Assembly (NCBI GenBank): GCA_964571695.1
Contig: CAZNDG010000048.1
Location: 1-21,112 of the forward strand
Direction of reading: 5' to 3'
Source of the DNA: UBA8958 sp964571695
GTDB lineage: Bacteria > Desulfobacterota > Syntrophia > Syntrophales > UBA8958
DNA length: 21,112 bases
Each line of letters starts with the position of its first letter. Positions within the stretch are counted from its first letter, which is position 1. The notes beneath the pieces are model-generated. The model was not told the origin of the DNA and did not search any database. It worked only from the letters and a program-made list of their open reading frames with translations. A program made the position numbers and the translations under genes. This document shows, one piece after another, positions 1 through 7,156 of this stretch.

Positions 1-54
1 ACCACGGTCAGGGACAACTACCTCCTTTCGCATAAGTTGACCCTGAACTTCTAA
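1..54 (+). CDS. C-terminal end of an outer-membrane beta-barrel protein (partial)
   Basis: Frame 1 reads 17 residues ending YLLSHKLTLNF and then TAA; the start lies outside the window. The alternating hydrophobic pattern closing with a terminal phenylalanine is the usual last strand of outer-membrane beta-barrels (TonB-dependent receptors and porins), where that residue helps BAM-complex recognition. It lies upstream of the tungstate transporter on the same strand but is separated from it by a strong terminator, so a shared substrate is only a guess. Too little remains to tell receptor from porin. Confidence 0.6.
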   Translation, partial: TTVRDNYLLSHKLTLNF

Positions 55-100
55 GAAAACGGGTCTCTTGTCTAAAATGGTAGATAATTACTCATAAAGT

Positions 101-135
101 CCGGGGCGCCGGCCAGCGGCGCCCCGGTTCGTTTT
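101..135 (+). terminator. Rho-independent terminator after the barrel-protein gene
   Basis: An 11-bp perfect GC stem (101-111 with 117-127) closes a five-base loop and is followed by TTCGTTTT. It separates the upstream outer-membrane gene from tupA. Confidence 0.8.
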
Positions 136-229
136 CGATCGGAAACCGGCCTTACGTTCGGGGATTGGACAAACCCAAGAGGCAGGTCGCCAGCCGTTGA
201 CGTCGAGATTCAATTAAGGAGAAACGGAT

Positions 230-1105
230 ATGAAAAGATATGCAAGGATTGCCATTCTGATCGCTGTATGCTATGCCCTGCTGCTTCTGACCGGGGCCGG
301 CGGCGCCGATGCCGCCCGCAAGGCGCCGGCGAAACAGAAGAACCTCATCCTGGCCACCACGACCAGCACCCAGGACACGGGTCTTCTCGATGTCCTGATT
401 CCCATCTTCGAGAAGAAGACCGGCTATTTCGTCAAGACCATCGCCGTCGGTTCCGGCCAGGCCATGACCATGGGGAGCAAGGGAGAGGCGGATGTCCTCC
501 TGGTCCATTCCCAGGCGGCGGAGAAGAAATTCATGGCGGAAGGCAATGGCGTCAATCGCCGCCTGGTCATGCACAACGACTTTGTCGTTGTAGGACCCCC
601 CGCGGATCCGGTGGCCCTCAAAGGAACCAAGAAGGCTACGGAGGGATTCAAAAAAATCAGCGCTGCCAATGCCCTCTTCGTGTCCCGGGGCGACAATTCC
701 GGCACCCATGCCAAGGAGAAGGAGGTCTGGAAGGCCGCGGGCATTCAGCCGGAGGGGCAGAAATGGTACCAGCAGACGGGGCTCGGGATGGGACAGACCC
801 TGAACGTGGCGGCGGAAAAGAAGGGCTACACCCTTACCGACCGCGGCACCTATCTGGCGCTGAAGAAGAACCTCGGCATGGATATCCTCCTCGAGGGGGA
901 TGCGGTGCTCCTCAACATCTATCACGTCATCGAGGTCAACCATGCCAAATGGCCCAAGGTGAACGCCGCCGGCGCCAAGGCCTTTGCCGATTTCATGGTG
1001 TCCAAAGAGGTCCAGAAGATCATCAAGACCTTCGGCGTGGCGAAGTTCGGATCGCCCCTGTTCTTCCCCGATGCCGGCAAGAAGGTGGAAGATCTGGGCA
1101 AATAA
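230..1105 (+). CDS. tupA: Tungstate/molybdate ABC transporter substrate-binding protein
   Basis: A periplasmic oxyanion-binding protein of 291 residues that would deliver tungstate (or molybdate) to the TupBC importer. The N-terminus is a Sec signal peptide (MKR, a hydrophobic stretch to about residue 21, an Ala-rich cleavage region near 25-29). The mature part carries family hallmarks: TTTSTQDTGLL (43-53) and SRGDNSGTH, both expected to line the oxyanion site of TupA-type proteins. The start at 230 has AAGGAG seven to eight bases upstream. It is followed by tupB and tupC on the same strand. Tungstate is favoured over molybdate because the TTTST motif is typical of TupA rather than ModA, but specificity cannot be proven from sequence. 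In anaerobes, tungsten serves formate dehydrogenases, aldehyde oxidoreductases and class II benzoyl-CoA reductase. Confidence 0.92.
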   Translation: MKRYARIAILIAVCYALLLLTGAGGADAARKAPAKQKNLILATTTSTQDTGLLDVLIPIFEKKTGYFVKTIAVGSGQAMTMGSKGEADVLLVHSQAAEKKFMAEGNGVNRRLVMHNDFVVVGPPADPVALKGTKKATEGFKKISAANALFVSRGDNSGTHAKEKEVWKAAGIQPEGQKWYQQTGLGMGQTLNVAAEKKGYTLTDRGTYLALKKNLGMDILLEGDAVLLNIYHVIEVNHAKWPKVNAAGAKAFADFMVSKEVQKIIKTFGVAKFGSPLFFPDAGKKVEDLGK

Positions 1106-1280
1106 TTTTTGGGAGGCCTTTCATCCGGATGTGCCGCGGAGTGGGAGCGGATTTTGATCCGCCGCCGCATCCGGTCGAGCCGTCGGTGGGAGGCGGGATG
1201 TTTTCAGCCGGTGATAAAAACCGGGGAAGGGCGGATATTTTCACGACCGCGGGGATAGTGCTGACGGGGGAGAGGCAGGG
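1106..1280 (+). other. Spacer between tupA and tupB with a short hairpin
   Basis: This 175-base gap has no credible gene. It contains a 6-bp hairpin with a TTTG loop (1147-1162) and purine-rich sequence ahead of tupB. Such a spacer could lower tupBC expression relative to the binding protein by RNA processing or partial termination, which is inference. No U-tract follows the hairpin, so it is not a standard terminator. Confidence 0.3.
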
Positions 1281-1979
1281 ATGGATATAATACTCGCCGG
1301 GATCAAACAGGCCCTGTCCCTCCTGATCAGTTTCGACCCCGAGGTCCTGGCGATCACGTGGCTGTCCCTGAAGGTTTCGGGGACCGCCACCCTGATCAGC
1401 CTGTTCATCGGCATCGGCATCGGCACCGCCGTAGCCCTCTCCTCCTTTCCCGGGCGGCAGATCGTCGTGAGCATCATCAATACGGGGATGGCCCTGCCGC
1501 CTGTGGTCGTGGGCCTATTCGTCACGATCTTTCTCTGGCGCAACGGTCCCTTCGGCTATCTGGAGATCCTCTACACGCCCGCGGCTATCATCATCGCCCA
1601 GGCCATCATCGCCACCCCCATCGTCATGGGCATCACCCTGGCCGCCATGCAACAGTTGCCCCGGAAGCTCCGGCTGCAGATCCTGGCCCTGGGAGCGACG
1701 CGCTTCCAGATGGTCTGGCTGCTCATCAAGGAGGCCCGACTGTCCCTCATGGCCGCCGTCATGGCCGGCTTTGGAGGCGTCATATCCGAGGTAGGGGCTT
1801 CCATCATGGTCGGCGGCAACATCAAGGGCTATACCCGTGTCCTGACCACCGCCACCGTCATGGAAACCAGCAGGGGCAATTTCGATCTCGCCATCGCCCT
1901 GGGGGTGATCCTGCTCCTCTTTGCCTTTGCCATCAACCTGGTTCTCACCCGCATCCAGCAGCGGGAACGTCCCCGATGA
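1281..1979 (+). CDS. tupB: Tungstate ABC transporter permease
   Basis: An inner-membrane permease of 232 residues, the usual TupB length, with about five to six hydrophobic helices. The segment LPRKLRLQILALGATRFQM, followed by LLIKEARLSLMAAVMAGFGG, is the cytoplasmic EAA-type loop of binding-protein-dependent permeases that docks on the ATPase. The GGVISEVGASIMVGGNI region is characteristic of the TupB/ModB group. The ATG at 1281 has a purine-rich ribosome site (GGGAGAGGCAGGG). Its stop overlaps the tupC start by four bases (ATGA at 1976-1979), so the two are translationally coupled. Confidence 0.92.
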   Translation: MDIILAGIKQALSLLISFDPEVLAITWLSLKVSGTATLISLFIGIGIGTAVALSSFPGRQIVVSIINTGMALPPVVVGLFVTIFLWRNGPFGYLEILYTPAAIIIAQAIIATPIVMGITLAAMQQLPRKLRLQILALGATRFQMVWLLIKEARLSLMAAVMAGFGGVISEVGASIMVGGNIKGYTRVLTTATVMETSRGNFDLAIALGVILLLFAFAINLVLTRIQQRERPR

Positions 1980-3298
1980 ACGGCGGATCTATTCTGGAGG
2001 GCAGCGACATCCAGGTGCGGCGGGGCGGCCGGCTGATCCTCGATGTCCCCTCCCTGGCCATTGCAGCGGGGGAGGTGCTGTCCGTTATCGGGCCCAACGG
2101 GGCTGGGAAGACGACGCTCCTCCAGGCCCTTTCGGCGCTCCTACGGCTCAATCGGGGGGAGATTCGCTTCCGGGGCGCCCGGATCGGCGTGGATATCACC
2201 CCTCTAAATTACCGCCGGCAGTTGGCCATGGTCTTTCAGGAGGCCCTCCTCTTCGATGCGACGGTAACCGCCAATGTGGCGGCGGGACTTAGACTCCGCG
2301 GGACCGACGCCGGGGAAGTAAAAAGGATTGTCGCCGCCAAACTGGAGCAGTTCGGCATCGGCTCCCTTAACGATCGCTCCGCCAAGACACTCTCCGGCGG
2401 CGAGGCCCAGCGGACCAGTCTTGCCAGGGCCTTTGCCATCGGTCCGCAGATCCTTTTTCTGGACGAACCTTTTGCCGCCCTCGATCCACCCACCCGGGAA
2501 TCCCTCATCGAAGACCTCAGCCGCATCCTTCGGGCATCGGGCGCCACGGCCATCATGGCAACCCATGACCAGGGGGAGGCCCTGCGTCTCTCCGACCGGA
2601 TCGCCGTGATGCATGAAGGACGGATCGCCCAGATCGGACCCCCGGCGGAGGTGATGAACCACCCCGTCGATGAGTTCGTGGCGGCCTTTGTGGGGGTGGA
2701 AACGATTCTTCCCGGCCGGGTCGTCAAGTGCGAACGGGGGACGGCCACCGTGGCCATAACGGACAATACGGCCTCCCCGGCGTCATATAATTCTCGGGGC
2801 AATCCCGGCATGATACTCTCCGGGACCGGAAGGGAGAAAACGGCCGGGGAAGCGCCCGGTGAGAGATCATTGGACTCGTTATCGTCCGATGGCATGGCGA
2901 TACCGCCGCTAACTACAGGTGGACGGATCGACGGGGATGGTTATTGCCTGGGGGAAGAAGCCGCCGGGATTGGAGGAATGCACCGTCCCGCCGCCGTCTA
3001 TCTGGAGGCCGCGGGCGAGGCGAAAACAGGGGAGGAAGTGTTCTGCTGTATCCGCCCGGAGCACGTCACCCTCGCCAGGGATTTGCCCCCGGGCCGGACC
3101 AGCGCCCGCAACTCCTTCCCCGCCGTCATTGCCAGGATCATCCCCGCCGGCCCTTTTTACAAGCTGTACCTGGATGGCGGTCTTCCTCTGGCCGCCTATA
3201 TAACCGTCCAATCCCTGGAAGAACTGGGCTTACGAACCGGGATGACGGTGACGGCTTCTTTCAAAGCCACATCCGTCCATTTGATCCGGCGGGGATAG
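1976..3298 (+). CDS. tupC: Tungstate ABC transporter ATP-binding protein with an insertion in its C-terminal region
   Basis: The ATPase of the importer, 440 residues from the ATG at 1976, which overlaps the tupB stop (ATGA). The frame is open further upstream inside tupB, but only this start gives a normal ABC N-terminus. Visible motifs are Walker A GPNGAGKT (39-46), Q-loop Q88, signature LSGGEAQR (139-146), Walker B ILFLDE (159-164) and switch H197. A TOBE-like C-terminal region follows (PGRVV at about 246, CIRPEHVTL at about 358-366). Oddity: between these TOBE parts lies an extra, low-complexity, Gly/Ser/Ala-rich stretch (about 265-339), making the protein roughly 80 residues longer than usual for this family. 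The reading frame stays intact through it. The insert may be a flexible linker or a regulatory element; its role is unknown. Confidence 0.9.
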   Translation: MNGGSILEGSDIQVRRGGRLILDVPSLAIAAGEVLSVIGPNGAGKTTLLQALSALLRLNRGEIRFRGARIGVDITPLNYRRQLAMVFQEALLFDATVTANVAAGLRLRGTDAGEVKRIVAAKLEQFGIGSLNDRSAKTLSGGEAQRTSLARAFAIGPQILFLDEPFAALDPPTRESLIEDLSRILRASGATAIMATHDQGEALRLSDRIAVMHEGRIAQIGPPAEVMNHPVDEFVAAFVGVETILPGRVVKCERGTATVAITDNTASPASYNSRGNPGMILSGTGREKTAGEAPGERSLDSLSSDGMAIPPLTTGGRIDGDGYCLGEEAAGIGGMHRPAAVYLEAAGEAKTGEEVFCCIRPEHVTLARDLPPGRTSARNSFPAVIARIIPAGPFYKLYLDGGLPLAAYITVQSLEELGLRTGMTVTASFKATSVHLIRRG

Positions 3299-3431
3299 TC
3301 ATCCCCCCCGCCGGGACCCCGCATCCCCGGCACCGGAAGATGCGGAGGGCTTTGCCGGACGTGAAACCCCCGCAATCTGGTCAAGGCCCGCCGAGCCGGT
3401 GTTCCGATCCGGTCCGGGGCTTTCCGCCCGG

Positions 3432-4682
3432 TCATTCGTAGATCTTCTCTTCCTCCGCAAAGGCCTCTTCGGCGTCCGCCTCGTGATCCCGGGGGCGGGT
3501 CCGGATCTCCTTGCCCAGGAATTCCCTGTACCACTCGTGGGCCGTGATCATGGACATCACCTCGCTCGTCCCGGTCCAGATGCTGGCCAGGCGGATGTCC
3601 CGGTAGATCCGCTCCAGGGGGAAGACATTGGTGTAACCGATGCCGCCCACGACCTGCATGGCGTTGTGGACAACCTTTTGGCAGGATTCCGTGATGAATT
3701 TCTTCGTCTCCGAGACCAGGCGCCGGATCCGGAGCATCTCCTGCCCCGTCTCCACGGCCCGGGCGGTGGTGTAAGCCATGGACCGGCAGGCATCGAGGAG
3801 CATTACCGCTTCGGCGACCTGGAAGCTCACCCCTTCGAAGGTGGCGATGATTTTACCGAAGGCCTTGCGCCGGGCGGTGTATTTTGTGGCGATCTCGATG
3901 GCCGGCCGGGCGGCGCCGATGGTCATCATGGCCGTTCCGAGGCGTTCCGGTATCATCATGGTGTTGAATACGGAGTAAGCCCCATTCACCTGGCCTACGA
4001 CGTTCTCCTTGGGGACTACGGCATCCTTGAAAACTATGCGGGCCGTGCCGCCTCCCCGGCAGCCCATCAAGCCATAGAGATACTTCGTTTCCACCCCGGG
4101 CCCCCGGTCCACGACAAAGGCCGTGAGGCAGTCCTGGGGTTTGGCGCCGGGATCGAAGTTGGTCCGGGCGTAAACCAGGAAATAGTCCGCCCCTTCCCCG
4201 CCGACGATGAAGCGCTTCTGGCCGTTGAGAACATAATGGTCGCCCCGGTCCTCGGCCTTCGTAGTGGCGCCGAAGAAATCCGAACCGCCCCGGGGCTCCG
4301 TGAGGCATTCCGCGGCGAAAATCTCTCCCCGCAGCAGGGGCCGGACGTATTTTTCCTTCAGATGGTCCGTGCCGTGGAGGATGATGGCATCGCAGACCAA
4401 CTCCGCTCCCACGCCGAAGACGCAGGCGAACTCGTACCCCAGGGTGCCGATCTCCTCAAGAATCGCGGCGGTGGTGACCCAGTCCATCTCCCGCCCCCCC
4501 CATTGCCGGGGATACCTGCAGCCCAGCAGGTTCCTCCGGCCCGCCTCGGCGAGAAACTCCTTGGGAAAGCGGATCCGGTCCTGATCCATGTCGAGGATCA
4601 TCTGGCGGGGCACCCATTTGACCAACTCCCGGGCCTCGTCCCGGATGGCCAGTTGTTCTTTGGTAAGCAGATATTCGAACAT
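3432..4682 (-). CDS. Acyl-CoA dehydrogenase with alternative catalytic base
   Basis: A 416-residue FAD-dependent acyl-CoA dehydrogenase that would introduce an alpha-beta double bond into an acyl-CoA and pass electrons to ETF. The start is the ATG at 4682, with AGGAAAGGAG just upstream; the frame extends further upstream without support. Family features are AECLTEPRGGSDFFG (124-138, FAD/substrate strand), RRKAFGK (271-277) and QVVGGIGYTNVFPLERIYRD (343-362). The usual catalytic Glu of the YEGT motif is replaced: here it is WTGT, with Thr370. Instead E246 in PERLGTAMM aligns by eye with the helix-G glutamate used by isovaleryl-CoA and long-chain dehydrogenases. The substrate is unknown; a branched, cyclic or aromatic-derived acyl-CoA is possible. 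Divergent from the DUF364 gene. The C-terminus is acidic. Confidence 0.92.
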   Translation of the reverse strand: MFEYLLTKEQLAIRDEARELVKWVPRQMILDMDQDRIRFPKEFLAEAGRRNLLGCRYPRQWGGREMDWVTTAAILEEIGTLGYEFACVFGVGAELVCDAIILHGTDHLKEKYVRPLLRGEIFAAECLTEPRGGSDFFGATTKAEDRGDHYVLNGQKRFIVGGEGADYFLVYARTNFDPGAKPQDCLTAFVVDRGPGVETKYLYGLMGCRGGGTARIVFKDAVVPKENVVGQVNGAYSVFNTMMIPERLGTAMMTIGAARPAIEIATKYTARRKAFGKIIATFEGVSFQVAEAVMLLDACRSMAYTTARAVETGQEMLRIRRLVSETKKFITESCQKVVHNAMQVVGGIGYTNVFPLERIYRDIRLASIWTGTSEVMSMITAHEWYREFLGKEIRTRPRDHEADAEEAFAEEEKIYE

Positions 4683-4734
4683 CACGAACTCCTTTCCTGT
4701 AACGTCCTCGCTGTCCCTGCGGCGGGGCACGCGG

Positions 4735-4763
4735 AGTATAGGTAGATGTACGAAACCTGTCAA
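4735..4763 (-). promoter_or_regulatory. Sigma70-type promoter for the acyl-CoA dehydrogenase
   Basis: On the minus strand, TTGACA (4763-4758) and TATACT (4740-4735) are separated by 17 bases, a near-consensus promoter. Transcription would begin near 4728, giving a leader of about 46 nt. Confidence 0.7.
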
Positions 4764-4795
4764 GGGAGGAAAAATCGACCAATCGGGATTAGATG

Positions 4796-4823
4796 TTGAC
4801 AGCACCAGCCACTGCGGTAGAAT
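4796..4823 (+). promoter_or_regulatory. Sigma70-type promoter for the DUF364/PAS operon
   Basis: TTGACA (4796-4801) and TAGAAT (4818-4823) have a 16-base spacer and lie 24 bases before the ATG at 4848. It is back to back with the dehydrogenase promoter, so one regulator could act on both. Confidence 0.65.
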
Positions 4824-4847
4824 CAGTCAATCATAGGGGAGTCTGTT

Positions 4848-5636
4848 ATGACCATAAAAAAACCCGGCCTGCTGGCCAAACATCTCCGCGATCTCCTCCA
4901 CAAAGAGGCGCGGATCAGGACCATCGCCGCCGTATGCATCGGCTCGACCTACATTGCCGTCCGGCTTGAACATGACGGCCTCGGCCTTGCAGCCGTGCCG
5001 GCCGCGGCATTATCCGGACCGGAACACGAGACGTTGTTTCCCCCGGAAGCATCCCTGCCGGGCCGGCCGGCGACCTTCCTTCTGGACTGGCTGACTCAAA
5101 GCGATCACCCGCGGCAAAAGGCCCTCGCCCTGGCCACGGCCAATGCCCTGATCCGCCAGGATCACAGCGATTTTGACGGTGATGCCCTCGATTCATTTCA
5201 TCTGACCGCTGCCGACAGCGTGGTCATGGTAGGCCGCTACACCCCCCTGATGGCGAGAATTTCCGCCACCGGCGCCGCGCTGACGGTTCTGGAGAAGAAC
5301 CCCGCCAAAGGAATGGTCCTTCCGGCCGTTAAGCGCCGCTCTGTTCTGGAACGGGGAACGGTCGTGATCATTACGGCCACCGCGATGCTGTATGGCGATC
5401 TGGAGGAGATCCTTTCCGATCTCGGCCGTCCCCGCCATGTTTCCCTTTTGGGCCCCTCCACCCCCATGCTGCCCGAACTTTTTGCCCTTACCCCGGTGAC
5501 CCATTTGGGGGGAGTCAAGATTACCGATACCGACCGAATAATGTCCATTGTCGCCGCCGGAGGAGGGACGAGGGCCATGCGTCCCGGTCTGGAGATGACC
5601 AACATTATATTGAAAAAGGATGCTTTCCCAGGATAA
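4848..5636 (+). CDS. DUF4213/DUF364 protein, putative heavy-metal chelation
   Basis: A 262-residue protein resembling the two-part DUF4213 (about 10-105) plus DUF364 (about 115-245) family. Features seen are IGSTYIAVRL in the N-terminal part, then VVMVGRYTPLM and LLGPSTPMLPELF (200-212) in a Rossmann-like C-terminal part. The solved family member has an enolase-like N-terminal fold and a Rossmann-like C-terminal fold, with a proposed but unproven role in heavy-metal chelation. It is cytoplasmic, with no signal peptide or membrane segment. GGGGAG lies upstream of the ATG. It sits 13 bases before the PAS gene in one operon and 1.5 kb from a tungstate importer, which makes a metal-linked role worth considering; no substrate can be named. 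Confidence 0.75.
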   Translation: MTIKKPGLLAKHLRDLLHKEARIRTIAAVCIGSTYIAVRLEHDGLGLAAVPAAALSGPEHETLFPPEASLPGRPATFLLDWLTQSDHPRQKALALATANALIRQDHSDFDGDALDSFHLTAADSVVMVGRYTPLMARISATGAALTVLEKNPAKGMVLPAVKRRSVLERGTVVIITATAMLYGDLEEILSDLGRPRHVSLLGPSTPMLPELFALTPVTHLGGVKITDTDRIMSIVAAGGGTRAMRPGLEMTNIILKKDAFPG

Positions 5637-5649
5637 AGGAGTTTCCGCC

Positions 5650-7104
5650 ATGGATGATGAGGCAAGGACGAAAGGGGAACTTATAGATGAACTCCGCCAA
5701 TTGCGCCGGGAGATAGGGGCGTTGAAAAGCAACGCCCAAGAAATCCCCCCCTCTTGGAAGGGCCAGGAAATATTTGCCAAAGCCTTCCTGGAAAATCCCA
5801 CCCCGGTGACGATTACGACCGTCAATGAGGGAAGATTCGTCGATGTAAGCGATGCCTTCCTGGAGTTGACCGGACTGGCAAAAGGGGAGATCATCGGCCA
5901 GACTTCCGCGGACACCGGGCTCATAACGAAAGAAAAGAGAGATGAACTCCTAAAGGAACTCCACCATAACAAAAGGGTTGCCAATGTAGAGATGCGCGTA
6001 AACACCCGTATGGGCTTAAGGCATGTACTTGTCAATTTAAGTATCATCAATATCGGCGGGCAGGATTGCCTGCTTACCGTCTTCACGGATATCCAGCGAC
6101 GGAAAGAAATGGAGGAGAAACTCCGGTCCAGTGAGAAGAGATTTCGCACCATCTATGAAAACACTGCCTTGGGTATCTTTGAAACCACGCCGGCAGGCGG
6201 AGTTCTACATGCCAACCGTACCTTTGCCAGGATGTTCGGTTATGCCTCGCCCGAGGAGGTAATCCGCACATTAACCGATTTGGCCAGACAGATCTACGTC
6301 GATCCGGGACAGAGGGGCGAAATTATCGGCAAGATTATGGGCAGCCCGACGCCGCAGAGATTCGAGACCGCCTACCGTCGTAAAGACGGAAGTATTTTTA
6401 AGGCCTTATTGGAAATTCAGGCGGTTTGGAACGCGGAGAACAATAATTATCAATTCCTGGGTTTTGTGGAAGACATTAACGAGCGGAAGAAGGCGGAAGA
6501 GGGAAGACGGCTTGCGGAGGTTCTTTATCGGACCTTGGCGGAAAGATCATTTGCCGGGGTCTATGTGGTTCAAGACAGCCGGTTCCGGTTCATCAACTCC
6601 AAGGCTGCCTTATATGCCGGGTACACTAAAGAGGAATTGCTTGGTCAGCCGTCCGATATGATGATCCATCCGGAAGATCGGGAAAATGCGGTCAATCACG
6701 CCGTGGAAATGCTCCGGGGAAAGCGGGACATGCCCTATGAATTCAGGATCATAACGAAACAAGGTGCAACGCGATGGATAATGGAAACCGTCACTTCCAT
6801 CAATTATCTCGGTACGCCGGCAATTTTGGGCAATTCCATGGATGTCACGGAATATAAACATATTGAAGCCGAACGGGAAAAACTCATATTCAGTCTTAAA
6901 AAGGCGCTTCTGGAAGTAAAGAAGCTCAGCGGACTGCTTCCCATTTGCGCTTCCTGCAAGAAGATACGGAATGACGAGGGATACTGGGAGCAATTGGAGG
7001 GATATATCCGGGACCGCTCGGAAGCGGAATTCAGTCACAGCATTTGTCCCGATTGTGTGAAAAAATTGTACCCGGAATTGTTTCATGAAAAAAAACGGCG
7101 ATAA
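5650..7104 (+). CDS. Multi-PAS sensor protein with Cys-rich C-terminal domain, no kinase
   Basis: A soluble 484-residue protein from the ATG at 5650 (AAAGGAG seven bases upstream; an in-frame ATG at 5620 overlaps the previous gene and lacks a site). After a charged coiled-coil start (1-30) come three PAS/PAC modules, about 36-155, 160-285 and 288-408. Each ends in a PAC-type strand followed by a short helix (FTDIQRRKEMEE, FVEDINERKKAEE, SMDVTEYKHIEAE). The tail is a conserved-looking block, GLLPICASCKKIR (428-440) then GYWEQLEGYIRDRSEAEFSH and ICPDC (465-469). C433/C436 and C466/C469 form a likely metal site. No histidine kinase, GGDEF, EAL or HTH domain is present. This tail recurs in Desulfobacterota PAS proteins (recalled, not searched) and has no known function. 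Cotranscribed with the DUF364 gene. Confidence 0.85.
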   Translation: MDDEARTKGELIDELRQLRREIGALKSNAQEIPPSWKGQEIFAKAFLENPTPVTITTVNEGRFVDVSDAFLELTGLAKGEIIGQTSADTGLITKEKRDELLKELHHNKRVANVEMRVNTRMGLRHVLVNLSIINIGGQDCLLTVFTDIQRRKEMEEKLRSSEKRFRTIYENTALGIFETTPAGGVLHANRTFARMFGYASPEEVIRTLTDLARQIYVDPGQRGEIIGKIMGSPTPQRFETAYRRKDGSIFKALLEIQAVWNAENNNYQFLGFVEDINERKKAEEGRRLAEVLYRTLAERSFAGVYVVQDSRFRFINSKAALYAGYTKEELLGQPSDMMIHPEDRENAVNHAVEMLRGKRDMPYEFRIITKQGATRWIMETVTSINYLGTPAILGNSMDVTEYKHIEAEREKLIFSLKKALLEVKKLSGLLPICASCKKIRNDEGYWEQLEGYIRDRSEAEFSHSICPDCVKKLYPELFHEKKRR

Positions 7105-7156
7105 ATTGCATTAGCCCGAAAATCTGCCGAACAGACGGGAAAAAACCTTCTGACGA

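Noticed and set aside
3399..4745. A 448-codon plus-strand open frame opposite the acyl-CoA dehydrogenase
   Set aside because: It is a GC-driven antisense shadow: the minus strand encodes a complete family protein with promoter and ribosome site, while this frame has no domain.
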